From Arenibacter certesii DSM 19833 (GTDB lineage Bacteria > Bacteroidota > Bacteroidia > Flavobacteriales > Flavobacteriaceae), in assembly GCF_000429545.1 (NCBI RefSeq), contig NZ_AUCB01000012.1, positions 62,001-126,000 on the forward strand: a stretch of 64,000 bases of DNA, given 5' to 3'. Each line of letters starts with the position of its first letter. The stretch's first letter is position 1. The position numbers and the translations under genes are program-made. Below the pieces are notes generated by a model. That model was not told the DNA's origin, did no database searches, and saw nothing but the letters and a program-made list of their open reading frames with translations. Below, piece by piece: positions 47,176 through 55,813 of the stretch.

Positions 47176-48141
47176 ATGAGCTATTTAAATGCAACGAATG
47201 AATTATATAAGGAAGCCGCATTAACCCCAGATGTGGGGCTTTGCTGCACTACCAACCCTACATGGCAATTCCCAGGACTTTCCATCCCCAAAATAATGCA
47301 AGAAATGAATTATGGATGTGGGAGTACTATTTCGCCACAAGACCTTACCAATAACCCAAAAGTCCTTTATGTAGGTGTTGGTGGAGGCATGGAGTTACTT
47401 CAGTTCGCGTACTTCTCTAGACAAGTAGAAGGTGTTATTGGCGTAGATATTGTAGATGAAATGCTTGAAGCATCTCGTAAAAACTTTGAAGTAGCAGAAA
47501 AAGAAAATCCGTGGTTTAAAAGCGAATTTGTAAACCTCCTTAAAGGGGATGCGCTAAACCTACCTATTCCAAATGCAAGCATAGATGTAGCGGCACAAAA
47601 CTGCCTCTTCAACATATTTAAAGCCGAAGATTTAAAGAAAGCAGTTTCCGAAATGTACCGGGTTTTAAAACCACACGGTCGGTTAGTAATGAGCGACCCT
47701 ATTTGTGAGCAGCCCATGAACGATACCCTTAGGAACGATGATCGCCTACGCGCTCTTTGCCTAAGTGGGAGCATTCCACTAAAAGAATATGTAAAAGTAC
47801 TTACCGATGCTGGCTTTGGAACCATCGAAATTAGAGCTAGAAAATCGTACCGAGTGCTATCTCCAAACCATTATCCTACAGACGAACTCATTTTTATTGA
47901 GTCCATTGAAATTGCCGCTATAAAAGATCCAGTGCCAAAGGACGGACCTTGTATTTTTACAGGAAAGACCGCTATATACTATGGTGATGAGGAATATTTT
48001 GATGATAAAGATGGTCATGTATTAATGCAAAATCAGCCCCTAGCAGTTTGTGATAAAACAGCCGCTGCGCTACAAAAGAGCAATGCAGAAATACATATAA
48101 GCGAAAGCACTTTTCATTATAATGGAGGCGGATGTTGCTAA
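47176..48141 (+). CDS. arsM: Arsenite methyltransferase ArsM (arsenosugar type)
   Basis: ArsM uses SAM to methylate As(III), the first steps of arsenic detoxification or arsenosugar synthesis. The 321-residue protein has the SAM motif VLYVGVGGGMELLQF, an early Cys pair (GLCCTT, residues 23-24), a further Cys in MNYGCGST and one in AAQNCLFNIF, candidates for arsenic ligands. It ends in GGGCC, as is typical for the arsenosugar subtype. It is cytosolic. It stands in a cluster with PNP, DUF547 and two glycosyltransferases, but the usual arsS gene is missing from this window. Confidence 0.92.
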   Translation: MSYLNATNELYKEAALTPDVGLCCTTNPTWQFPGLSIPKIMQEMNYGCGSTISPQDLTNNPKVLYVGVGGGMELLQFAYFSRQVEGVIGVDIVDEMLEASRKNFEVAEKENPWFKSEFVNLLKGDALNLPIPNASIDVAAQNCLFNIFKAEDLKKAVSEMYRVLKPHGRLVMSDPICEQPMNDTLRNDDRLRALCLSGSIPLKEYVKVLTDAGFGTIEIRARKSYRVLSPNHYPTDELIFIESIEIAAIKDPVPKDGPCIFTGKTAIYYGDEEYFDDKDGHVLMQNQPLAVCDKTAAALQKSNAEIHISESTFHYNGGGCC

Positions 48142-48203
48142 TGTTTTAGAAATAGATATGTAGTAGCCCTATCGATCGCTAAAATAAGGGTTAATCTTAA
48201 ATT

Positions 48204-48959
48204 ATGTTACGTAAAACCACTTTTGTCTTATTGCTATTAATTGTAAATGGACTTTCCATAAATGCGACCAACGGGTCGGTTTTAGGAAATATCCACACGG
48301 GTCCAAAGATGCAATTAAATCATTCACTTTGGGATAGCTTACTACAGAAGCATGTGGACAAAAGTGGTAACGTAAATTATAAAAGCTTCAAAAAAGACCA
48401 AGCCATCCTTGTACAGTATTTAGGCTATTTAAGAAACAATAAACCTACGGAAGGCGCTAACCGCCAAGAGCAATTAGCCTATTACATTAATCTTTACAAT
48501 GCGGTCACCGTAAGTCTTATTTTGGATAATTACCCACTAAAGAGCATAAAAGACATAAAAAATCCTTGGGGACTGAAAATTGTAGCTATCGGGCACCAAG
48601 AAATTTCCCTAGGAGACCTAGAACATAAAATATTGCGCAAAATGAACGATCCCCGTATTCATTTTGCCATTAATTGCGCTTCCTATTCGTGTCCAAAATT
48701 ACTAAACCAAGCCTTTACATCGTCTAACTTAGAAGCACTTCTAGAGCAAACTGCAGTAGACTTTATAAATGATAAGCAACGCAATACACTAGATAACAAT
48801 GAGGCTTCCCTTTCCGCAGTTTTTAAATGGTTTAAAAAAGATTTCACTAAAGAAGGTTCCTTAGTTGAATATATTAATAAATACGCAAGGATAAAGCTAG
48901 ATTCCAATACTAGAATTAAATATTCAACCTACAACTGGGCACTAAATGAAGCTAAATAA
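48204..48959 (+). CDS. Exported DUF547 protein
   Basis: The 251-residue protein has a signal peptide (to about SINA) and a DUF547 domain with QLAYYINLYNAVTV, the block containing NPRIHFAINCASYSCP-like residues (here DPRIHFAINCASYSCPK), and a Cys pair in that block. The function is unknown; the fold is papain-like in some analyses. It occurs repeatedly in arsenosugar clusters. The last 14 bases overlap the next glycosyltransferase gene, so the two are coupled. Confidence 0.88.
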   Translation: MLRKTTFVLLLLIVNGLSINATNGSVLGNIHTGPKMQLNHSLWDSLLQKHVDKSGNVNYKSFKKDQAILVQYLGYLRNNKPTEGANRQEQLAYYINLYNAVTVSLILDNYPLKSIKDIKNPWGLKIVAIGHQEISLGDLEHKILRKMNDPRIHFAINCASYSCPKLLNQAFTSSNLEALLEQTAVDFINDKQRNTLDNNEASLSAVFKWFKKDFTKEGSLVEYINKYARIKLDSNTRIKYSTYNWALNEAK

Positions 48960-49653
48960 GCACTACAGCATTAGTATCATTATCCCAGTTTTTAATGAGG
49001 CCCCAAATATTAAAAGGCTTCTAAAATATCTTCGAGAAAATAGCATCACCCAAACAGTTAAAGAAGTTATTGTAGTAGATGGTGGCAGCACCGACCAAAC
49101 CGTTACTATCTCCCAAAACGAGGGTGCCACAGTGTTACTATCAGATAAAGGCCGCGCCAAACAAATGAACCTAGGGGCACTACATGCTTTAGGAGACATT
49201 CTTTACTTTCTGCATGCCGACACCTTTCCCCCTAAAGGTTACGATGAATTTATTCTAAACGCCATCAACAAAGGTTTTAAAGCAGGCTGTTTCAGGATGA
49301 AATTTGATACCTCCAAAAAATTCCTACAATTTTTCGCTTGGTTTAGTAGAATAAACCACAAATTATGTCGCGGTGGCGATCAATCTTTATTTGTTAAAAA
49401 TAACCTCTTTCGAAAAATACAGGGGTATAGTGAGGCTTATATTATTTATGAAGACACCGAATTTATTAGCCGCCTATATCAAAATACAAAGTTCACGGTA
49501 TTACCTCAATTTGTAATCACTTCGGCAAGAAAATATGAGGAACTTGGATCAGTGAGATTACAATATCATTTTGGAATGATTCATCTGCAAAGCCTTCTTG
49601 GCTTGGACCCAGACCAGTTATACAACTACTACAAAAAACATATTGCAAGTTAA
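48946..49653 (+). CDS. TIGR04283-type glycosyltransferase of arsenosugar synthesis
   Basis: The 235-residue GT2 enzyme starts SISIIIPVFNEAPNIKRLL and has VVDGGSTDQTV and LHADTFPP, where the DxD-like acid binds the sugar-nucleotide metal. RGGDQSLFVKNNLF is typical of the TIGR04283 family. The family co-occurs with arsM and is thought to add the sugar-linked group; the exact donor is not known. It is the last gene of the cluster and meets the amidase gene tail to tail. Confidence 0.9.
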   Translation: MKLNKHYSISIIIPVFNEAPNIKRLLKYLRENSITQTVKEVIVVDGGSTDQTVTISQNEGATVLLSDKGRAKQMNLGALHALGDILYFLHADTFPPKGYDEFILNAINKGFKAGCFRMKFDTSKKFLQFFAWFSRINHKLCRGGDQSLFVKNNLFRKIQGYSEAYIIYEDTEFISRLYQNTKFTVLPQFVITSARKYEELGSVRLQYHFGMIHLQSLLGLDPDQLYNYYKKHIAS

Positions 49654-49657
49654 CCTC

Positions 49658-50725
49658 TTAACGCGACTTTCTGGTGCGATCCAAAATAATCCCTTCAGAA
49701 ATCCAATTTGCAACGGCCTGCCTATTATTAGGATCTAAAATTCGTCTCTGATCTTTTTTGTTCCTTATATTACCCACTTCTATATAAGCCATAGCCGGCA
49801 AAGTATTCTTAACCATGTACAAGCCACTACGATCACCAAAAGTGCCTTCGTAAACTCTATTGGGCTGATATTTCCTGTATTTATTTAAGAATGTTTCATG
49901 GATACTCTCTGCCAAGTGTTTTCCATTTATACTCTTTTCATGATGGTAGAAAAACACATCTATATTTTGCCCTTTGCTTCTACTATCTACATGGGTTACG
50001 ATCAATCGCTGATATTTACCCTTATTTTTCAGGTAAAGCTTATTCACTATATCTACCCTTTGCCTTAATCTCTGTAATTGGTTTAAGGGAATCTCTTGGC
50101 TGGGATAGACTACTTCATCCCTATCTACCTCTAAAACTCCATAATCCCTAATTCCATCATTGGGATCTTGGATTATTATATAAGTCTCGGCACCATGACT
50201 CATTAGCTCTTTGGCCAATCTTAGGGTAATATCATATGCATACTCGTCTTCAGCAATCATTTTCCCCTTATAAGTAGCCACTGCTCCAGGATCTGGACCA
50301 CCATTCCCAGAAACCAAATAATACACCGCCCCATTTAGTTTGTTACTTTTTACTGGCACCAAAGTGTGCTCTTTTCCAAACAAACTTTCCTCTACTACCT
50401 GAGGCATCTTTTTTATTTCGGTAGTGTTCTCCTGAACAGAATCGGCTACCATTACAGAGTCTACAACAACAGGTGGCAGAATATATTCCCTGCCCTGAAA
50501 AAGATGAATACTATCCCATAAATTGTCTTTGTTAAGAGCAATAAAATGCCCGTAATGCTTTGCCGGGCTCAATCCTTGTTTTCTAAGAAGGGAATATATT
50601 CCATCTCCTTTCTCTGCAACGACTGTCTTTAAGGATGTTTGTGAATATCCAGAAAGTATCATTAATCCAAGCAAGCAGAATAATAGGTATGTTTTTTTGT
50701 TCAACACTAGTGTAATTTTAAACAA
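49658..50725 (-). CDS. N-acetylmuramoyl-L-alanine amidase (Amidase_3) with altered zinc ligand
   Basis: The 355-residue protein has a signal segment (about 9-28), a LysM-like wall-binding stretch (about 33-85, VVAEKGDGIYSLLRKQGLS) and a C-terminal Amidase_3 domain. Expected zinc and catalytic sites are Glu159/161 (IAEDEYAYDI), His245 (IVTHVDSRS) and Glu316 (YIEVGN). The first ligand, normally His in the GHGG-type motif, is Asn141 here (SGNGGPDPGA; codon AAT at 50303-50305). That may weaken or abolish zinc binding. A regulatory or wall-binding role is possible. It is convergent with TIGR04283 across 4 bases. Confidence 0.87.
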   Translation of the reverse strand: MFKITLVLNKKTYLLFCLLGLMILSGYSQTSLKTVVAEKGDGIYSLLRKQGLSPAKHYGHFIALNKDNLWDSIHLFQGREYILPPVVVDSVMVADSVQENTTEIKKMPQVVEESLFGKEHTLVPVKSNKLNGAVYYLVSGNGGPDPGAVATYKGKMIAEDEYAYDITLRLAKELMSHGAETYIIIQDPNDGIRDYGVLEVDRDEVVYPSQEIPLNQLQRLRQRVDIVNKLYLKNKGKYQRLIVTHVDSRSKGQNIDVFFYHHEKSINGKHLAESIHETFLNKYRKYQPNRVYEGTFGDRSGLYMVKNTLPAMAYIEVGNIRNKKDQRRILDPNNRQAVANWISEGIILDRTRKSR

Positions 50726-50857
50726 ATGTTATCAAAAATTCTGCCGAATTCCAATACAGTTAGGAGGGCATTAACATTTATGCATCATTGTTCTATAAAA
50801 TTATAACAGCATTGGATTAAGGCTGTCCCCCTAATACATTATCATCACGACACCAAA

Positions 50858-51865
50858 CTAAGATGTTCTTTTATAAAAATTCTTAATCACTTCTTGTGCC
50901 GGTTTGTTTTGTGGGGTAAATCGGTTATCCATAGGTCCACCTGATCTTTCATGATCTATAAACCATTTCCAGACAAAGCCTCCCGCAAACCATTCTTCGC
51001 TCCAGAACTCCTCAAAAATAGCTTGGGTAGCATTCACTTGGGCTTCCAGATTAACATCATCCTGACTATGGTCTACCAACCAGGGTTTTTTAGCCGTATA
51101 ATTATTACTTCTATAACCATATTCCGTAAACAAGACTGGCTTATCCTTGGCTACAGACAAAAACCTGATCTCCTCTTTATGTTGCTGCCAGCCTTGTCGC
51201 AACTCCGCTACCGTTGGTGTTTTTTGGTCCGATAAGGGGAAGTAAGCATCTATCCCAATAAAATCTAACTGCTCCCAAAAAGGAACTCTGCCATATTCGT
51301 CCCAATTAGCAGCATAGGTCAGTTTCCCTCCGTACACACCCCTTATCTTTTTTATTAGGGACATCCAATAAGCAGGACGGTGTTTTACAAATTGCTCCAA
51401 TTCCGTTCCTATACAAAAAGCATCGGCTTTGGTTTCCTGCGCAAGGGAAGCATAGGCCATAATAAATTTCTCATAGGAAGATTCCAAAGCTTTCCATTTC
51501 TGTTCGGAATCCATTTTCAGATTTCCAGTAAACTCTCCCCTAGAAATCCAAATTTGTGGTTTCAACATCACCTTTAATCCGTTTTCATGTAACAAATCCA
51601 CGTATTGCCTCGCCCCTGTGCGGGTTTCACCAAACCACTGCCTAGAAGTATTAAAAATTATTTCAGGTGAATCCTTATCCCTTATAAATCCAAAAGGCAT
51701 TATAGCCGCACATTTAGCATGTATTTCTCGTACGGCATCTACATCTTTTTGCGTCACTGGGTTGTGAGAAGCAACAAAACTCACCCCATTCAATTTTTCT
51801 TGTTGAGGGCTGTCTGCACACCCCACCAAGAACAAACTTATAACAAAGCCCCAAAACTGTTTCAT
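50858..51865 (-). CDS. GH113-like glycoside hydrolase lipoprotein
   Basis: The 335-residue protein has a lipobox (LFLVGC, Cys16) and a single TIM-barrel domain. Two carboxylates stand where GH113-type enzymes have theirs: Glu155 in CIGTELEQF and Glu248 in VLFTEYGYRS. GH113 members act on beta-mannan. Aromatic residues near FAGGFVWKWF suit sugar binding. Being a lipoprotein, it would face the periplasm or surface. No polysaccharide utilisation locus surrounds it, so the natural substrate is uncertain. Confidence 0.82.
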   Translation of the reverse strand: MKQFWGFVISLFLVGCADSPQQEKLNGVSFVASHNPVTQKDVDAVREIHAKCAAIMPFGFIRDKDSPEIIFNTSRQWFGETRTGARQYVDLLHENGLKVMLKPQIWISRGEFTGNLKMDSEQKWKALESSYEKFIMAYASLAQETKADAFCIGTELEQFVKHRPAYWMSLIKKIRGVYGGKLTYAANWDEYGRVPFWEQLDFIGIDAYFPLSDQKTPTVAELRQGWQQHKEEIRFLSVAKDKPVLFTEYGYRSNNYTAKKPWLVDHSQDDVNLEAQVNATQAIFEEFWSEEWFAGGFVWKWFIDHERSGGPMDNRFTPQNKPAQEVIKNFYKRTS

Positions 51866-51946
51866 TCAGAAAGATTTACGCCTCAATTTAAGATATTCAT
51901 GGCTGATTAAAAAATACATCTTCCGAGCATTTAATTCCTTTATCCG

Positions 51947-51954
51947 TACATTTG
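51947..51954 (+). promoter_or_regulatory. -7 element before the FAD oxidoreductase gene
   Basis: TACATTTG matches TAnnTTTG, 92 bases before the ATG at 52047. Confidence 0.4.
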
Positions 51955-52046
51955 AGTTATACCTATAATTAAATCTATTCTAAATTAGAATTATTATTTT
52001 AAGTTTTATCAATTAAGTCCGACTTAGCCTACACAACCATTTATCT

Positions 52047-53393
52047 ATGGAACACGTTGTTATTATTGGTAACGGAATTGCGGGGATTACCGCTGCCCGA
52101 CATATCCGGAAATTATCGAACAAGAAAATCACAGTAATTTCCGCTGAAAGCGATTACTTTTTTTCCCGAACTGCACTTATGTATGTTTATATGGGGCATA
52201 TGAAGTTTGAGCACACTCAGCCCTATGAAAATTGGTTTTGGAAAAAAAATCGCATCGAACTTGTTAATGCTTATGTAAACAAAGTAGATACCGAAAACAA
52301 AACCCTACTGCTTCAAAATTCGCAACCAATAAAATTTGATAAACTAATTATCGCCACAGGCTCTAAACCAAATATGTTTGGATGGCCAGGGCAAGATCTA
52401 AAAGGGGTGCAGGGATTATATTCCAAACAAGACCTAGAATTATTGGAAGCAAATGCTCCAAATAAAGAGATTTGTAAAAGGGCAGTCATTGTAGGGGGCG
52501 GATTAATTGGAATAGAAATGGCGGAAATGCTCCGCAGCAGAGACATCCCGGTTACCTTTTTGGTGCGGGAAGCTAGTTTTTGGGATATTGTTTTACCACA
52601 AGGAGAGTCCCAGATGATTAATGAGCATATCCGAGAACATCATATTGATCTTCAACTGAATACCAATTTGGTGGAAATTATTCCTGATGAGAATGGGAGG
52701 GCCAAGGCCGTGACCACAGACAAGGGGGAAACCATAGAATGTAATGTAGTTGGATTAACAGCAGGGGTTTCGCCCAACATCAACTTCTTAAAGGACTCTG
52801 GAATAACACTAGGAAAAGGCGTATTAGTGAACCAATTTTTAGAAACCAATATTAAAGATATATACGCCATTGGAGATTGCGCAGAACAACATCGGGCCAT
52901 AGGGAGCCGTAGACCTGTAGAAGCAGTGTGGTACACAGGCAGAATGATGGGTGAAGCACTGGCACAGACTATCTGTGGCCGTAAAACACCCTACAATCCC
53001 GGCCACTGGTTTAATTCAGCGAAATTCCTGGATATAGAATATCAAACTTACGGATGGGTTTTTCCAGCAGACTCAAAAAAAGAACACGAACAGCATTTTC
53101 ATTGGAGACACCCCAAAGAAAAGATTTGCATTACCGTAGCTTACCATAAGCACAGTAATCAATTATTAGGGATTAATACTTTCGGGATTAGAATGCGACA
53201 CAAAATAATAGATCGATGGCTAACGGAGGAAAGGGAGATTGGTTATGCGATGGAACATTTAAGGGATGCCAATTTTGATCCCGAATTTTATTCCCGCCAT
53301 GAAAAAGCCATAGTGGCACATTACAATAGCACCTATGGCACTAACCTTGCCCCTAAAAAGAAAAGTTGGAAACGAATTTTTAGCAACGCCTAG
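52047..53393 (+). CDS. NAD(P)/FAD-dependent oxidoreductase
   Basis: The 448-residue protein has an N-terminal FAD dinucleotide fold (VIIGNGIAGITAARHIR), a second fold (RAVIVGGGLIGIEMAEMLR) and the FAD motif IYAIGDCAEQ. It resembles rubredoxin or nitrite reductase-type flavoproteins. A C-terminal extension of about 110 residues (after about 335) is unlike simple disulfide reductases. No signal peptide is seen. It is 9 bases from a membrane polyferredoxin, which suggests electron transfer between them; the partner and substrate are not known. Confidence 0.9.
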   Translation: MEHVVIIGNGIAGITAARHIRKLSNKKITVISAESDYFFSRTALMYVYMGHMKFEHTQPYENWFWKKNRIELVNAYVNKVDTENKTLLLQNSQPIKFDKLIIATGSKPNMFGWPGQDLKGVQGLYSKQDLELLEANAPNKEICKRAVIVGGGLIGIEMAEMLRSRDIPVTFLVREASFWDIVLPQGESQMINEHIREHHIDLQLNTNLVEIIPDENGRAKAVTTDKGETIECNVVGLTAGVSPNINFLKDSGITLGKGVLVNQFLETNIKDIYAIGDCAEQHRAIGSRRPVEAVWYTGRMMGEALAQTICGRKTPYNPGHWFNSAKFLDIEYQTYGWVFPADSKKEHEQHFHWRHPKEKICITVAYHKHSNQLLGINTFGIRMRHKIIDRWLTEEREIGYAMEHLRDANFDPEFYSRHEKAIVAHYNSTYGTNLAPKKKSWKRIFSNA

Positions 53394-53402
53394 CATAAAA
53401 TA

Positions 53403-54986
53403 ATGAAAGCAATAAAATATATAGGCCTACTCATTTTCCTGATCGGTTTAAGCATCTTCACCTTACTACCATTAACCGGGACATTTACATTGAGTGCGGA
53501 CAATCTTCAAAAAGTAGTCACAGATCAAAATCTAAAGAGTGAAATTTTTGTCCAAGAATTAGAAAACACTGTGGTAGACAAATCTTTTAACGGGGTAAGC
53601 GCACTATCTTCTAAAATTACGACCGCTCTTGAAAATGCGAATGCCCATCATAGAAAAAATAAGGAATACAATAAGGTCATGTACGTTGGTCCTCACGATA
53701 TGGCTGCTACCTTAGCTAAAGCTTCCGGGGAAGGCTTTTTAGTGAACAATAAAATATTGATGTGGTTCCTCACTTTTGGACTCGGCATCATTGGCGCGTT
53801 GCTATTTATTCTGCCCAATGTAGTATTATTGGGTAAAAAGGGAATTAAAAATGACGGCATATATCATGAAAACGCAACGAATAGAGGATGGATCGCCTGG
53901 CTGGTATTTATATACTTGGTCTCATTTTATCTGTTACTTTACTTCCGTCCAGAATATGCGGTTAACTGGACCTTTACCCTAGACCCCTTTAGCCAATGGT
54001 TAAGTGGAAACCCGGCTGGACATTGGTTTGTTTACGGTTTTATGTATAGCATTGTAATGACAGTAATGGCTGTACGGATGTATATTAAATACCGGCACAA
54101 CACCTATCAAATGGTCAGGACTACTTCCGTTCTTTTCTTTCAGATTGTTTTTGCCTTTCTGATACCGGAAATAATGGTGCGACTCCAAATGCCCTATTAC
54201 GATTTCAAGAATATCTTTCCGTTGGATTACGATTTCTTTTTCCAATGGAATCTAAGGTCCTTATTGAATAGTGGAGGGATTGGACTATTTATTTTGGTGT
54301 GGGGCATTGCCCTCACCTTGGTTGCAGTTCCGGTATTGGTCTATTTTTTTGGAAAGCGATGGTACTGCTCATGGGTATGTGGATGTGGAGGATTGGCGGA
54401 AACTTTGGGCGACCCTTACCGCCAACATTCCAGCAAATCCTTATTTTCATGGAAAGTAGAGCGCTGGCTAATACATGGAGTCCTTGTTTTTGCCGTAGGA
54501 ATGACCCTGATGACGCTCTACAGCTTTTTTACCGCGTCTAATACTGTAATAGGTATAAAAACGCAGAGCGTGCAGAATGCCTATAGCTTCTTAATCGGTG
54601 CTATTTTCGCCGGAGTGATTGGCACAGGTTTTTACCCCATTTTTGGCAATAGGGTATGGTGCCGTTTTGGTTGCCCGCTTGCCGCCTATCTAGGATTCGT
54701 TCAACGATTTAAATCGCGCTTTAGAATTACAACTAATGGCGGACAGTGTATTTCTTGCGGAAACTGCTCAACCTACTGCGAACAGGGCATAGATGTTAGG
54801 GCCTATGCACAGAAAGGAGAGAACATAGTTAGATCTAGCTGCGTAGGCTGCGGAATATGTTCTGCTGTTTGCCCAAGAGGAGTGTTAAATTTGGAAAATG
54901 GACCTTTAGAAGGGAGAATCAACCCTACAGAGGTATTGCTGGGCAACGATGTAGACTTAATGGATTTGGTGAATAAAAAATCCTAA
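53403..54986 (+). CDS. Membrane polyferredoxin with two [4Fe-4S] sites (NapH/CcoG-like)
   Basis: The 527-residue protein has an N-terminal helix (5-25), an extracytoplasmic domain (about 30-115), then several helices. A Cys-rich block WYCSWVCGCGG (Cys322, 326, 328) and WCRFGCP (Cys420, 424) precede two ferredoxin motifs, Cys449/452/455/459 and Cys480/483/486/490. This layout is like NapH, NosR or CcoG. The extracytoplasmic domain has no recognised match. With the preceding FAD protein it could move electrons between cytosol and membrane or periplasm. Confidence 0.88.
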   Translation: MKAIKYIGLLIFLIGLSIFTLLPLTGTFTLSADNLQKVVTDQNLKSEIFVQELENTVVDKSFNGVSALSSKITTALENANAHHRKNKEYNKVMYVGPHDMAATLAKASGEGFLVNNKILMWFLTFGLGIIGALLFILPNVVLLGKKGIKNDGIYHENATNRGWIAWLVFIYLVSFYLLLYFRPEYAVNWTFTLDPFSQWLSGNPAGHWFVYGFMYSIVMTVMAVRMYIKYRHNTYQMVRTTSVLFFQIVFAFLIPEIMVRLQMPYYDFKNIFPLDYDFFFQWNLRSLLNSGGIGLFILVWGIALTLVAVPVLVYFFGKRWYCSWVCGCGGLAETLGDPYRQHSSKSLFSWKVERWLIHGVLVFAVGMTLMTLYSFFTASNTVIGIKTQSVQNAYSFLIGAIFAGVIGTGFYPIFGNRVWCRFGCPLAAYLGFVQRFKSRFRITTNGGQCISCGNCSTYCEQGIDVRAYAQKGENIVRSSCVGCGICSAVCPRGVLNLENGPLEGRINPTEVLLGNDVDLMDLVNKKS

Positions 54987-54995
54987 AACTAATGA

Positions 54996-55003
54996 TACCT
55001 TTG
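54996..55003 (+). promoter_or_regulatory. -7 element before the GT2 gene pair
   Basis: TACCTTTG matches TAnnTTTG, immediately after the polyferredoxin gene and 118 bases before the GT2 ATG. Confidence 0.4.
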
Positions 55004-55120
55004 CACCCGCTATTTAACTATTAATTCGATGTGTTTTTCAATACAGCTGTTAAGATCATTGGCCTCATCGCAAATGGAAAACAAATTGAACAAACATAAA
55101 AATTACCCCCTCCATATACA

Positions 55121-55810
55121 ATGACGGATATTAAAGTTATTATCCCCGCTTATAACGAAGCCGATTCTATTGCCAAAGTAATAAAAGATATACCTAAAAT
55201 AGTATCAGAGGTAATTGTAGTAAACAACAATTCTACGGATGCAACTGCAGAAAATGCAGCGTTAGCTGGAGCTACTGTTCTCACGGAAAACAGAAAAGGA
55301 TATGGTTACGCTTGCCTTAAAGGAATTAATTACCTCTCCAAACAATCCAAACAGCCTAATATTATCGTATTTATGGATGGAGACTATTCTGACTATCCAG
55401 AGGAACTACCCAAAGTGATACAACCTATATTGGAAAATAATGTTGATTTGGTAATTGGCTCTAGGGTAAAGGAATTAAGAGAAGATGGATCTATGACACC
55501 ACAACAGGTTTTTGGCAATGCCCTTGCTACTACGCTGATGAAGTGGTTTTTTGGAGCCAGATTTACAGACCTTGGTCCGTTCCGAGCAATTAAGTACGAA
55601 ACACTATTGGCGCTCGAAATGGAGGATAAAACCTATGGCTGGACGGTAGAGATGCAATTAAAAACCATTAAACGACGTTTTACATATGCCGAAGTACCAG
55701 TTCGTTACAAAAAAAGAATTGGAGTTTCAAAAGTATCAGGAACGCTAAAAGGTAGTATATTTGCAGGCGCAAAAATCCTAGGTTGGATATTTAAATACAG
55801 CATAAAATAA
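55121..55810 (+). CDS. Family 2 glycosyltransferase (DPM1-like)
   Basis: The 229-residue GT2 protein starts DIKVIIPAYNEADSIAKVI and has VNNNSTDATAE and FMDGDYSDYPEELP, the DxD region. FGARFTDLGPFRAIKY is close to dolichyl- or polyprenyl-phosphate mannose synthases. It has no membrane helix. Probable role is transfer of a sugar from a nucleotide donor to a lipid or envelope acceptor. It is 3 bases before a second GT2 gene. Confidence 0.88.
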   Translation: MTDIKVIIPAYNEADSIAKVIKDIPKIVSEVIVVNNNSTDATAENAALAGATVLTENRKGYGYACLKGINYLSKQSKQPNIIVFMDGDYSDYPEELPKVIQPILENNVDLVIGSRVKELREDGSMTPQQVFGNALATTLMKWFFGARFTDLGPFRAIKYETLLALEMEDKTYGWTVEMQLKTIKRRFTYAEVPVRYKKRIGVSKVSGTLKGSIFAGAKILGWIFKYSIK

Positions 55811-55813
55811 AAA

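Noticed and set aside
51380-51577. Plus-strand ORFs opposite the GH113-like gene
   Set aside because: They are antisense shadows with no recognisable domain.
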